Shown here piece after piece: positions 21,239-29,987 of a stretch of DNA of 41,784 nt. The position numbers and the translations under genes were made by a program. Each line of letters begins with the position of its first letter. Position 1 is the stretch's first letter. The stretch spans positions 1 through 41,784 of the forward strand of contig CAMLKF010000009.1 in the NCBI GenBank assembly GCA_946480575.1. The letters are read 5' to 3'. Origin of the DNA: an uncultured Nitrososphaera sp. Its GTDB lineage: Archaea > Thermoproteota > Nitrososphaeria > Nitrososphaerales > Nitrososphaeraceae. The notes beneath the pieces were generated by a model, which did no database searches, was not told the DNA's origin, and saw nothing but the letters and a program-made list of their open reading frames with translations.

Positions 21239-24200
21239 TGTTGTTACCCTTCACCTTCATGTATAGGTCTACCATTCCGGTGCCGACAGGTACAGTGGCA
21301 CCTACTATAACGTTCTCTGTCACTCCTTTCAAGGTTTCTATCTGGCCTTCAAGAGACGCTTTTGCAATTGTCGGAACGGTAATTTCAAATGCCGCTCTTG
21401 CAAGCACTGATGTCTTAGTTCCTGCAATGCCGTGCCTTCCTATCTGCTGCAAGTAGCCCTTTGACGTCATCAGGTCTGCCACTAGCATGATGTGCCTCGT
21501 GTCGACTTCCAATCCTTGCTCTTCGAGCGTGTTAGTGATTTCTTTTATCAATGCCGTCCTTGCGGCCTCGATGCCAAGTGTCTGCCATATCTCGTAGACG
21601 TTGTTTGTGGCGATTCTGGTGGTGTCCACGCCGTCAATGATCACGACCTTGGCAAGGTTCGAGCCGGCAGTCTGTATAACCCACTCATCGTCCTGCTTGA
21701 CTATGGTGACGCGCTCGATGTCCGGCACTCCCTTGACCCTTGTTCCAAGGAGCTTGCTCTTGAGCGCAAGAAGCGTCTGAGCGTCGGGCTCATCTGGGAT
21801 AGTTATCTTGATGTAGCCCTTGTTTTCGTTTGGCTTGACCTGGTACTTTTTCTTGGCACCTTCAAGCACTTCCATCACTTCTGCAAAAGTGCACCCGCGC
21901 TCTGCGAGCTTGACCTCTGAAAGGTAGAACGTCAGGACGCCACTATAGTCGGTCTCTGTCCTGTCGATAAGGTCGCCTATTTCTGTGAACAGGATCTCTT
22001 TTGCGACCTCAAGGGCCTTTTCCCTTGACACCCTATGTTCTTCGTCAAGGTAGATGTCCATCGTGGGCGTCACCGGCTTTTTCCTCGCGTCCACGAGCTC
22101 TATTAGCCTTGGAAGGCCGAGTGTCACGTTTCTTTCTTTTACGCCTGCAAAGTGGAATGTCCTGAGAGTCATCTGGGTTCCTGGCTCACCTATCGACTGT
22201 GCCGTCACCACGCCGACTGCCTCGCCCGGTTCTGCAAGCGCCCTGTCAATGAGGTCGAGCACCTTCTTCATGACCTTCTCGGCTCCTTCCTTGGAGAGCC
22301 TGTTCTCGAGTAGCGCCTTTTCGAGGTTGCCCTTCATCCTCGGATTGAGGTTCTCGTCATATTTGGCAATGATGTTCTTGGTGTCGTTCTCTGTAGCCTT
22401 GCGCCCTCCGTCGACAATCGATTCAGCTTCTATGAGCCTTGAAATGTTGACTGCCTCACCGTGATCGCTCTTAGCCGGGTCGATGCCATCCTCGCCATAG
22501 AGGTACTGCACGATGTTGCCGTGCGGGTCGCGGACAGTCAGGTCGTACTCTATCTTCAAGTGCTCAAGCGCGTTGATAAGCCTTCTCTGCATGTAGCCGG
22601 ACTGCTGTGTCCTGACTGCAGTGTCCACAAGGCCCTCGCGCCCACCCATCGCGTGGAAGAAGAACTCTAGCGGCGACAGCCCGTCGCGGTAATTTGACTT
22701 GACAAAGCCCTTGGCATCGGGGCTGGCTTCCATCGGCCTGAAGTGCGAGAGTGCCCTGTTATGATAGCCCTTCTGGATCCTCTTGCCCCTTATAGACTGC
22801 TGCCCAAGGGCCGCGGTCATCTGGCCGATGTTAAGGGTTGATCCCCTTGCGCCTGTAGATGCCATTATCACGCCTGAGTTTTCGTCGGGGAATGCCCTGT
22901 CCGCAGTCCTGCCGGCCCTGTCGCGGGCGCGTGACAGCTCGTTTACGACGTACAGCTCAAGCGCTTCTTCTCCCGAAAGACCTCTTGTCAGCGGCAACGT
23001 GCCGTCGTTGTACTGCTGTATCAGCTCGTAGACCTTCTCATAGGTTTTCTGGATGATGTCACTTATCTCCTGCCTTGTCTCCGGGGAGAGCCAGAGGTCT
23101 GAGTAGCCGTAGGTAAAGCCACGGTGAGTGATGTATGTCTTGAGCATAGTAAGTATCGAGTCGAGGAACCGTCTTGCGGTTCCGGTGCCATAGTCCTTGG
23201 CAATCCTGTGGAGCACGCTGTCCGGTTCTTCTGCGCCTATCGACGCCTTGTCGATGACTCCGCTGATGAGATCACCGTTCTTGACTACGACATCCCTGCC
23301 CTCGCCTTTTGCAGCCTTGTTCCATTTCGATGTGATGATGAAGTTAAAGTCCCTTGGAAGGAAAAGCGAAAACAGCTGCTTTCCGGAATAATACAGCTTT
23401 TGCCCGTCCTTTGTTGTCACCGCTGGCTCTGGCAGCGGGCCTTCGTAGCCGCCGATCATGGCAAGGTTTGCGAATTCGTCCTTTGTCAGAGTCGAGCCGT
23501 CCCGTGTCAGCATGAACGCGCCGGTAATAAAGTCCCTGATAGCTCCGATGATTGGGCCTCCATACCTTGGCGATATCATTTGATCCTGTACGCGCATGAG
23601 GAGCGTGGCTTCCGCCCTTGCTTCCTCGCTCTGCGGCACGTGGAGGTTCATTTCGTCTCCGTCAAAGTCAGCATTGTACGGCGGGCACACTGCGGGGTGA
23701 AGCCTGAACGTGCGGTAGGGCAGCACCACGACGCTATGCGCCATTATGGACATCCTGTGGAGCGACGGCTGCCTGTTGAAAATCACGATGTCGTCGTTCG
23801 CAAGGTGGCGCTCGACGACGTAGCTTGGGGCAAGCGAGTCTGCAATGGCTTTCCTGTCGCTCACGTAGTCAAGCCTGATCTTGACGCCGTCCGGCCTTAT
23901 GATGTAGTTGGCGCCAGGGTATGTGTTGGGACCGTTAATCACGAGTTCCTTGAGCCTTTCAAGGTTCCACTGCGACACTGTCTCTGGTATTGTGAGCTTT
24001 TTCGCAACGTCCGTCGGGACGCCGACGTCCGAGATCCTCAGGTTGGGGTCTGGCGAAATTACCGTCCTGCTTGAAAAGTCGACACGCTTGCCTGAAAGCG
24101 AGCCCCTGAACCTTCCCTCCTTGCCCTTGAGTCTCTGGGTCAGCGTTTTGAGCGGCCTGCCCGACCTGTGGTGGGCCTGCGGGATGCCGGAAACTTCGTT

Positions 24201-25043
24201 GTCAAAGTACGTGGTGACGTGGTACTGCAATAGATCTACCAAATCCTGTACTATGAGCGGCGGGGTTCCTGCCTCCTTGCTCTCCTTGAGGCGCTGGTTA
24301 ACCCTGATGATGTCAACAAGCTTGTGGGTCAGGTCGTCTTCAGACCTGATGCCTGTTTCAAGGATGATTGATGGCCTCACGGTCACCGGGGGCACAGGCA
24401 GCACCTGCAGCACGAACCACTCGGGCCTTGCAGTTTTTGGGTCGTAGCCCAAGAGCGTAAGGTCGTCATCAGGGACATGGCTCAGCCTTTCGCGTATCGT
24501 GATTGGGAGCAGCCTATTTTCGCCGGCGTCCGTCTTTTCCACGAATATCGTCGGCTTGGTGAATATCAGATCATACTGGTCTTTGCCGCAGTGCGGGCAG
24601 ACCTTGACCTTTTTCGACCGCTCGATTATCTCGTCCTTAATATTCTCAAGCGTAATGACGGCATACGCGGCTTTTGTGTCTCTTATCGACTTGTATTTTG
24701 CAAGCTCTTCTGGTTCGAGCTTGATCCTATTGCATGATCTGCACGTTATCAGGAGCAGCTTGTGTATGTCGTCCACGAATGCAATGTGGAGCACCGGCTC
24801 TGCTAGCTCGATGTGCCCAAAGTGGCCTGGGCACTTTGCTGACGTGTTGCCACAGGTAGCGCACTTTTGGCCCGGCTCGAGAGTTCCTAGCCTGTTGTCC
24901 ATGAGGCCTCCCTGCACCGGCATCCCGTCCTCGTCGTATGTCTCTGGCGCAGTGATTTCTGCAACAGAGAACTTGCGCACTTCAGTTGGCGACCATACGC
25001 TGAATTTTATTCCACCCAAGATTTTTGCAGATTCTTCCATCAT
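21213..25043 (-). CDS. rpoA: DNA-directed RNA polymerase subunit A, unsplit (A' plus A'')
   Basis: Largest catalytic subunit of RNA polymerase. The single 1276-residue frame joins the A' and A'' parts that most archaea encode as two genes; this unsplit state is a known thaumarchaeal trait. Visible are the N-terminal zinc site CATCGNTSAKCPGHFGHIEL, a second Cys-rich site (CRSC, CPHCG), FSSRTVISPDPNL, and the active-site NADFDGDEMNLH at about residues 457-468 that binds Mg. The bridge-helix/trigger-loop region includes GEPGTQMTLRTFHFAGV, followed by the A'' part. It starts 21 bases after rpoB and overlaps rpl30e. Nothing is broken. Confidence 0.98.
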   Translation of the reverse strand: MMEESAKILGGIKFSVWSPTEVRKFSVAEITAPETYDEDGMPVQGGLMDNRLGTLEPGQKCATCGNTSAKCPGHFGHIELAEPVLHIAFVDDIHKLLLITCRSCNRIKLEPEELAKYKSIRDTKAAYAVITLENIKDEIIERSKKVKVCPHCGKDQYDLIFTKPTIFVEKTDAGENRLLPITIRERLSHVPDDDLTLLGYDPKTARPEWFVLQVLPVPPVTVRPSIILETGIRSEDDLTHKLVDIIRVNQRLKESKEAGTPPLIVQDLVDLLQYHVTTYFDNEVSGIPQAHHRSGRPLKTLTQRLKGKEGRFRGSLSGKRVDFSSRTVISPDPNLRISDVGVPTDVAKKLTIPETVSQWNLERLKELVINGPNTYPGANYIIRPDGVKIRLDYVSDRKAIADSLAPSYVVERHLANDDIVIFNRQPSLHRMSIMAHSVVVLPYRTFRLHPAVCPPYNADFDGDEMNLHVPQSEEARAEATLLMRVQDQMISPRYGGPIIGAIRDFITGAFMLTRDGSTLTKDEFANLAMIGGYEGPLPEPAVTTKDGQKLYYSGKQLFSLFLPRDFNFIITSKWNKAAKGEGRDVVVKNGDLISGVIDKASIGAEEPDSVLHRIAKDYGTGTARRFLDSILTMLKTYITHRGFTYGYSDLWLSPETRQEISDIIQKTYEKVYELIQQYNDGTLPLTRGLSGEEALELYVVNELSRARDRAGRTADRAFPDENSGVIMASTGARGSTLNIGQMTAALGQQSIRGKRIQKGYHNRALSHFRPMEASPDAKGFVKSNYRDGLSPLEFFFHAMGGREGLVDTAVRTQQSGYMQRRLINALEHLKIEYDLTVRDPHGNIVQYLYGEDGIDPAKSDHGEAVNISRLIEAESIVDGGRKATENDTKNIIAKYDENLNPRMKGNLEKALLENRLSKEGAEKVMKKVLDLIDRALAEPGEAVGVVTAQSIGEPGTQMTLRTFHFAGVKERNVTLGLPRLIELVDARKKPVTPTMDIYLDEEHRVSREKALEVAKEILFTEIGDLIDRTETDYSGVLTFYLSEVKLAERGCTFAEVMEVLEGAKKKYQVKPNENKGYIKITIPDEPDAQTLLALKSKLLGTRVKGVPDIERVTIVKQDDEWVIQTAGSNLAKVVIIDGVDTTRIATNNVYEIWQTLGIEAARTALIKEITNTLEEQGLEVDTRHIMLVADLMTSKGYLQQIGRHGIAGTKTSVLARAAFEITVPTIAKASLEGQIETLKGVTENVIVGATVPVGTGMVDLYMKVKGNNNEGTGKSN

Positions 25044-25064
25044 TTTCTATCTCTACCTCCTCTA

Positions 25065-28000
25065 CTACACCTTCTCCTTTACAAGCAGCCTGGGAGCGAC
25101 GTTGAGGCTCATCATCTCCTGCAGGAGCAGCTTGAACGCGTATGCAATCACTACAGAAGATATCTTGGCCTTTTCTCCGCAGACACGACAGACGTACCTG
25201 CGCTGCTTGACGTCATAATACGCGAGCAGCCCACACCGCTCGCAGACGTTAACTTCTGCCTTATCTGACTCTTCCAGTAGCCTGTCCTTGAGCATCATAG
25301 ACGCGCCGTAAGCGATGAGACAGTCGCGCTCCATCTCTCCGAACCTGAGGCCGCCGCCGCGGGCCCTGCCCTCGGTAGGCTGCTTTGTAAGCATCTGGAC
25401 CTGCCCCCTTGCGCGGCTGTGGATCTTGTCTGCGACCATGTGGTGAAGCTTTTGGTAATACACGACGCCAATATAGACGTCCGCCGGGAACTTTCTCCCC
25501 GTCCTGCCGTCGTACATCACTTCCTTGCCCGTGTACTTGAAGCCGTATTGCTCCATCGCGCCCTTGATGTCGTCCAGCTTTTCGCCAAGGAACGCCGAGC
25601 CGTCGACTATTTTGCCGCGGAGGCTTGCGGCTTTGCCGCCAAGCGATTCCATGAACTGGCCGACCGTCATCCTTGACGGGAATGCGTGCGGGTTTATCAT
25701 GATGTCCGGCACTATGCCTTCCTCGGTGTAGGGCAGGTCTTCTTGGCTGACCAGCATGCCCACGACCCCCTTCTGGCCGTGCCTTGAAGCAAACTTGTCT
25801 CCTATCTCAGGGATGCGCATGTCCCGGACCCTGATCTTGTACATCTTGCCGCCTTCAACCGACTGCGTGACTATTACTGTGTCGACGACGCCGTTTTCCG
25901 ATGGCCTGACGCCGACTGAAGTGTCGCGCCTGTATGGGCCCTTTACCTCGAACTCTTTGTATTCTTCCATGAACCTTGGAGGCGAAGTTCTTCCGATCAG
26001 GATGTCGCCTCCGCTTACCACGGCCTCGTGCATGATGGCGCCGTCCTGCTCTAGGAGGCGGTACGCCTTTTCGCCGCGGTAGCCGCGAATGTTGGCGTCT
26101 GCCTGCGGCAGCTCGAAATTATCCTTCATGCCGCCGGGGTACTGCTTGGCTTCGGCTTCGTAGATCCTGTAAAAGAACGTCCTGCCAAGGCCCCTGTCGA
26201 CTGATGACTTGTTGAAAACCACTGCGTCTTCAATGTTGTAGCCTTCAAAAGGCAGCACCGCCACGACGCAGTTCTGGCCCGTCGGGCGCTCCTCCAGTCC
26301 CAAGAGGTTGATGGCCTTAGTGCTCACCACCGGCGTCTGCGGGTATAGCATGAAGTGTTGCCGGACGTAGGTGCTTGCGTTCATTAGCGGCGTAGAGAAC
26401 CCGAGGCTCTGCTTTGCCATCGCGCTCTCGTAGGTGTTTCTCGGCGATTGGTTGTGCTCAGGGTATGGGATGATTGATGCACCGACGCCCAAGATTGCAG
26501 ACGGGAATATCTCTAGGTGTGTGTGCTTGGGCTCTATCTTTTTCGGGTCGATTGCGATGTAGCAGTTCTCCTCCTCGTTTGCGTCCGTAAGCTCGATCAC
26601 GCCCATGTAAAGCAGGTCATTCCAAGAGAGGAACTTCTTTGAAACCTTCTCTATTGTTTCGTAGGTGACGAGCGGCTTGCCTTCCCTTATCACCACAAGC
26701 GGTCTGAGCACTCTGCCGGCATTGCAGCTGATGTAGAGGCGCTTTGTGGCTTTCCGGTTCTGCGAGGCGTAGAGATAGATGCCCACGTGCGACGGGATCT
26801 TGCCCGATCTCCTCATTGACCGCAGCGTGTCGGAGAGGTTTTCGCCCTTTTCGATGTAGCCGATGAGCCGGCCGTCCACGAAGACGCGTGTGCCACCTGC
26901 ACGCAGGTCCTCGTCGGCTTCCTCGACGTTCTGAACGCCCAGTTCATACAATTTTTCGGTGACTTCGGCGCTCTGGACGTTGACCGAAATAATCGCAGAA
27001 AGCGCCAGGTTCTTTACAAGGCCGCAGTTAGAGCCTTCTGGAGTTTCTGCAGGGCAAATCCTGCCAAAGTGCGTCGCGTGCAGATCCCTTGCCTCAAAGT
27101 TGGGCTGGCTCCTGCTGAGTGGAGATTGTATCCTCCTCAGGTGCGAAATAGTGGACATGTAGTTTGTCCTGTCTAATAGCTGAGTCACTCCGACCCTGCC
27201 CCTGCCCCAGTTGCCGGTTGCAATGGCGTTGTTGAGCTTGTCCGACACGATGCCCGGACGAACCGCTGCGGCGACTGCATTAATGCCGCGCTTTTGACCT
27301 GAGCGCTCTAATTGGTACTTCATGTCCCTTATAAGATTACGGAACGCAGTCCTGAACAAGTCTGCAAGCATCTGGCCGGCGAACTTGATCACCTTGTTGC
27401 CATAGTGATCCTTATCATCAGAGTCGATCCAGCCAAGCTTTAGCTCGACTAGCTTGCACGCTGCCTCGCCAAGAAACAGCGCTTTTTCGTGCCTATTGTC
27501 AGGGTTCTTGCCGATATGGGGAAGAAGTCCCCAGTCAAGCAATGTCTCGGCCCTCTTGATCTGGAATTCTTCAAGCATGCCGGGCGCAATTCTCTTGCTA
27601 ATGTAAACAATAGCGTCCCTGCTCGTGTTGACGTCGCCGGCCTTTTCAAACGAAGGCTCGAGCTCATCTTGGATGGTGTCGTTCAGGGAAACGGAATCGG
27701 CGATGTCCTTGTCCGATTCTAGCCCGAGTGCCCTTACCAGGGTGATAAGCGGTATGTCCACCGGCGAGCCGGGGATCTTGGTCACTATCGAGCCGTCCGG
27801 CCTCATGACCAGCTCGAGCTTGGCCCTGTAGCCAACTATTGAAGAATACACCTTGGCCTTATACAGCATGGTGCCTGTCGTTTCCTCGGCGTCTACAATT
27901 ATCTTGTTGTAGGACAGGTCTTCAAGCCCTACTATGACGCGCTCTGAGCCGTTGATAATGAAATAGCCACCTGGGTCCCTTGGGTCCTCGCCAAATTCCA

Positions 28001-28415
28001 CGAGCTTGGATTCAGGCAGGTTATGTAGGATGCACGTGTTGGACTTGACCATCACCGGCATGTCGCCAATGTGGATAAAGCGTGATTCCAAGATCTTGCC
28101 GTCCTCCACCACGCTGCATTCTAACATCACCGGCGACGCGTACGTCAGGTTGCGGAGCCTTGCTTCCATCGGCGCGACATGAGTTATCGATCCGTCAAGC
28201 TCCATTATCCTTGGCTGCTGGAGCTTTATCTTGCCCAGCTTTATCTTGTATGGGTACTCGGCAGTTTCTATTTCAATTTCGCCAACTTCGTCAATAATGC
28301 TCTGAAGCCCGCGCTCCATGAACTCGTTGTAAGAGTTGAGGTGCTGCCTTGCAACGCCTTCCCTTCTCAAAATGTCATTAATAATTGGCCACATTTCGAT
28401 AGAATGCTCTATCAT
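25065..28415 (-). CDS. rpoB: DNA-directed RNA polymerase subunit B, unsplit
   Basis: Second-largest RNA polymerase subunit, 1116 residues, encoded as one gene rather than the split B''/B' of many euryarchaea. Start MIEHSIEMWPIINDILRREG is typical. Visible are CPAETPEGSNCGLVKNLAL, the catalytic-centre segment GDKFASRHGQKGVVGMLVSQ, RFGEMERDCLIAYGASMMLK, and the C-terminal zinc site (CERCGLLAYYD with CRVCGEK). The start is 9 bases after rpoH. The gene is intact and collinear with the family. Confidence 0.98.
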   Translation of the reverse strand: MIEHSIEMWPIINDILRREGVARQHLNSYNEFMERGLQSIIDEVGEIEIETAEYPYKIKLGKIKLQQPRIMELDGSITHVAPMEARLRNLTYASPVMLECSVVEDGKILESRFIHIGDMPVMVKSNTCILHNLPESKLVEFGEDPRDPGGYFIINGSERVIVGLEDLSYNKIIVDAEETTGTMLYKAKVYSSIVGYRAKLELVMRPDGSIVTKIPGSPVDIPLITLVRALGLESDKDIADSVSLNDTIQDELEPSFEKAGDVNTSRDAIVYISKRIAPGMLEEFQIKRAETLLDWGLLPHIGKNPDNRHEKALFLGEAACKLVELKLGWIDSDDKDHYGNKVIKFAGQMLADLFRTAFRNLIRDMKYQLERSGQKRGINAVAAAVRPGIVSDKLNNAIATGNWGRGRVGVTQLLDRTNYMSTISHLRRIQSPLSRSQPNFEARDLHATHFGRICPAETPEGSNCGLVKNLALSAIISVNVQSAEVTEKLYELGVQNVEEADEDLRAGGTRVFVDGRLIGYIEKGENLSDTLRSMRRSGKIPSHVGIYLYASQNRKATKRLYISCNAGRVLRPLVVIREGKPLVTYETIEKVSKKFLSWNDLLYMGVIELTDANEEENCYIAIDPKKIEPKHTHLEIFPSAILGVGASIIPYPEHNQSPRNTYESAMAKQSLGFSTPLMNASTYVRQHFMLYPQTPVVSTKAINLLGLEERPTGQNCVVAVLPFEGYNIEDAVVFNKSSVDRGLGRTFFYRIYEAEAKQYPGGMKDNFELPQADANIRGYRGEKAYRLLEQDGAIMHEAVVSGGDILIGRTSPPRFMEEYKEFEVKGPYRRDTSVGVRPSENGVVDTVIVTQSVEGGKMYKIRVRDMRIPEIGDKFASRHGQKGVVGMLVSQEDLPYTEEGIVPDIMINPHAFPSRMTVGQFMESLGGKAASLRGKIVDGSAFLGEKLDDIKGAMEQYGFKYTGKEVMYDGRTGRKFPADVYIGVVYYQKLHHMVADKIHSRARGQVQMLTKQPTEGRARGGGLRFGEMERDCLIAYGASMMLKDRLLEESDKAEVNVCERCGLLAYYDVKQRRYVCRVCGEKAKISSVVIAYAFKLLLQEMMSLNVAPRLLVKEKV

Positions 28416-28424
28416 TCCTCGTAC

Positions 28425-28673
28425 TCAACCCTCTACGACGAATCGGTAATATACACTTTCACCCGCAGTCGGGCTCTTTCTTGTTATCTTGATAATATCG
28501 CCGGGTCTCACGTCAAGGTCCTCGATTGCCTTGTCGCTTATCATGATGTACGGCAGCTGACTGGGCTTTGTGTTGTACTTTTTCAAGATTTCTTCAGCCT
28601 CCTTTCTAGGCAGGATTTCGTGCTTGGGCTGGTAAATGTGGTTCGTTATCTTGACTACTTTCTTTTCAGACAA
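28425..28673 (-). CDS. rpoH: DNA-directed RNA polymerase subunit H
   Basis: Small archaeal polymerase subunit homologous to the C-terminal domain of eukaryotic Rpb5, at the downstream DNA jaw. The 82-residue product includes HEILPRKEAEEILKKYNTKP and SQLPYIMISDKAIEDLDVRP followed by GDIIKITRKS, the family core. It is first in the rpoH-rpoB-rpoA-rpl30e-nusA-rps12-rps7 transcript. A strong TATA box lies at 28752-28764. Confidence 0.95.
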   Translation of the reverse strand: MSEKKVVKITNHIYQPKHEILPRKEAEEILKKYNTKPSQLPYIMISDKAIEDLDVRPGDIIKITRKSPTAGESVYYRFVVEG

Positions 28674-28751
28674 TTGAATGCGCCTCCAAACAGGAAAATA
28701 GCTTGTGCTCGAGAGAAGACATCATAAGTCAAATTTAATGAATATCGGGTG

Positions 28752-28764
28752 AGTATATATAAGT
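28752..28764 (-). promoter_or_regulatory. TATA box of the RNA polymerase operon
   Basis: Minus-strand ACTTATATATACT, about 80-90 bases ahead of the rpoH ATG, so a leader of about 50 bases is predicted. It is one of the best TATA matches in the window, as expected for a polymerase and ribosomal operon. Confidence 0.6.
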
Positions 28765-28843
28765 ATTTGCAATTTATCGTTCGCAAAATTCATTTTCTTT
28801 TGAAAAGTGAGACGCGATGTTTAATCGAGTTACTTGAAGTGAA

Positions 28844-28855
28844 CTAACGCGTTAG
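28844..28855. promoter_or_regulatory. 12-base perfect palindrome in a divergent promoter region
   Basis: CTAACGCGTTAG lies between the rpoH promoter and the PEFG-CTERM gene, about 15 bases before the latter's likely TATA-like element. Position and symmetry fit a binding site for a dimeric regulator; the cognate protein is unknown. Confidence 0.4.
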
Positions 28856-28871
28856 AGTTTATTCACAAAAA

Positions 28872-28882
28872 GGATAAAAAAT
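28872..28882 (+). promoter_or_regulatory. Possible TATA-like element of the PEFG-CTERM gene
   Basis: GATAAAAAATA lies about 45-55 bases before ATG 28926, giving a predicted start site near 28900 and a short leader containing GAGGG just before the ATG, a possible ribosome-binding site. Confidence 0.4.
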
Positions 28883-28925
28883 AGTAATGGAAATATAGCC
28901 GTGGTAGGTATGCGTGAGGGATATA

Positions 28926-29753
28926 ATGGACTATAAAGCATATGCACTAATGGCGGTATTACTGGCATCAGTTGCACTGGTCGGTACTGCGAATGCACAA
29001 GCACTGACGGTAGAGACTGGGCAGCCAGGCTACGCAGCAGGCGACACCGTCGAGGTATCTGGAGAAGTCGGGACTGTACAGGCTGGCTTGCCTGTATTGA
29101 TCCGGGTATTCAATCCTAATGGCGTCCTCGCCAGAACTGATCAGATAACTCCGGTCGCAGATGGATCATATACTTATTCATTTCCAGCTGGAGGCCCTCT
29201 GATGGGCGTTAGTGGAGAATACAGAGCAGCAGTAACATACAGGAACAGCACAGAAGAGACGGCATTCAACTTTATTACATCTGAAGGAGGACAGATATGG
29301 AGAACAGTCACAGTAGAGATAGCAGGAAGAGAACACCCAATCAGATACCAGATCAACGGCGGAACACTTACAAACATGACAGCTGACCCAGAGACTGCGA
29401 CACTGACTGCAGCGATAAATTCGACAGCTCCTGGAGCGCTCGTTGTCGAGCTTCCAAGAAGCATAATCCAGTCACTTTCTGAAGTTGGCGCTCCAACAGG
29501 AGGCAACGACACAGACTTTGAAGCCTTTGTCGACACCGAAGGCGGAATCTTTGATGAAACAATGGCAAATAGGACAGTAAGAGAGCTGACGATCCCCTTT
29601 GATCAGGGCGCAGAAGAAATCGAAATCGTCGGAACGTGGGTAGTGCCAGAGTTCGGCGCAATAGCTGCAATCATCCTTGCGATCGCAATTGTCGGAATCA
29701 TCGTAGCAACCACAAGATACAGCAAGTTCAGCAGCTTCCTGCCGAGGCACTAA
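28926..29753 (+). CDS. Secreted PEFG-CTERM surface protein
   Basis: A 275-residue exported protein. ATG 28926 is preferred over GTG 28914 because GAGGG lies 5 bases ahead and the product then starts with a compact signal peptide (MDYKAYALMAVLLASVALVG, cleavage after AQA likely). The middle is beta-rich, Ig-like (YAAGDTVEVSGEVGTVQAGL) with several N-glycosylation sequons. The C-terminus has the thaumarchaeal sorting signal VVPEFGAIAAIILAIAIVGI followed by basic residues: PEFG motif, membrane helix and short tail. Such proteins are thought to be processed by an archaeosortase and anchored to the cell surface. The exact function is unknown, and no sortase gene is in the window. Confidence 0.9.
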   Translation: MDYKAYALMAVLLASVALVGTANAQALTVETGQPGYAAGDTVEVSGEVGTVQAGLPVLIRVFNPNGVLARTDQITPVADGSYTYSFPAGGPLMGVSGEYRAAVTYRNSTEETAFNFITSEGGQIWRTVTVEIAGREHPIRYQINGGTLTNMTADPETATLTAAINSTAPGALVVELPRSIIQSLSEVGAPTGGNDTDFEAFVDTEGGIFDETMANRTVRELTIPFDQGAEEIEIVGTWVVPEFGAIAAIILAIAIVGIIVATTRYSKFSSFLPRH

Positions 29754-29756
29754 GCC

Positions 29757-29796
29757 TCTCCTCTTCTCTTTCCTTTCTTTTCCTTTTTTGTTTTTA
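29757..29796 (+). terminator. Long pyrimidine/T-rich terminator
   Basis: Directly after the PEFG-CTERM stop codon there are about 40 bases that are almost only C and T and end in TTTTTTGTTTTT, a typical archaeal U-tract terminator. Confidence 0.6.
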
Positions 29797-29843
29797 TTAT
29801 TTAGATACAACAATAACCCACCGCAAGGTATCGTTTTTAAAAA

Positions 29844-29946
29844 TGGGGCCTTCGGAGGGATTTGAACCCTCCTCAAGCGGTCTCTGCCGAAAATTTTGGA
29901 AAACGGCCACAGCCGCCTATACTGACCAGGCTATACTACGAAGGCC
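29844..29946 (-). tRNA. tRNA-His (GUG) with a 25-base intron and encoded CCA
   Basis: The minus strand folds into a full cloverleaf. Acceptor GCCTTCG (29945-29939) pairs with CGAAGGC (29854-29848). The anticodon stem is GGCGG (29917-29913) with CCGCT (29880-29876), and the T stem GAGGG/CCCTC encloses TTCAAAT. After removing 25 bases (29906-29882, after position 37) the anticodon loop is CTGTGGA, anticodon GTG. Histidine identity is supported by an encoded G before position 1 (29946) and C at position 73. CCA is encoded at 29846-29844, followed by TTTTT. Flanking the intron, CTG/CAG, 3-base bulges TGG and AGA, and CCG/CGG form a relaxed bulge-helix-bulge site for the splicing endonuclease. Confidence 0.92.
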
Positions 29947-29970
29947 AGCCAGAAAATTTGCAACTGCTGC

Positions 29971-29980
29971 AGTATATAAT
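29971..29980 (-). promoter_or_regulatory. TATA box of the tRNA-His gene
   Basis: Minus-strand ATTATATACT lies about 25-35 bases before the tRNA 5' end, the expected spacing for transcription starting at or just ahead of the tRNA. Confidence 0.6.
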
Positions 29981-29987
29981 CGTTCGA

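Noticed and set aside
23124..24074. Long plus-strand ORF of 316 residues
   Set aside because: It is antisense to the conserved core of rpoA, has no family features and reflects codon-bias shadowing.
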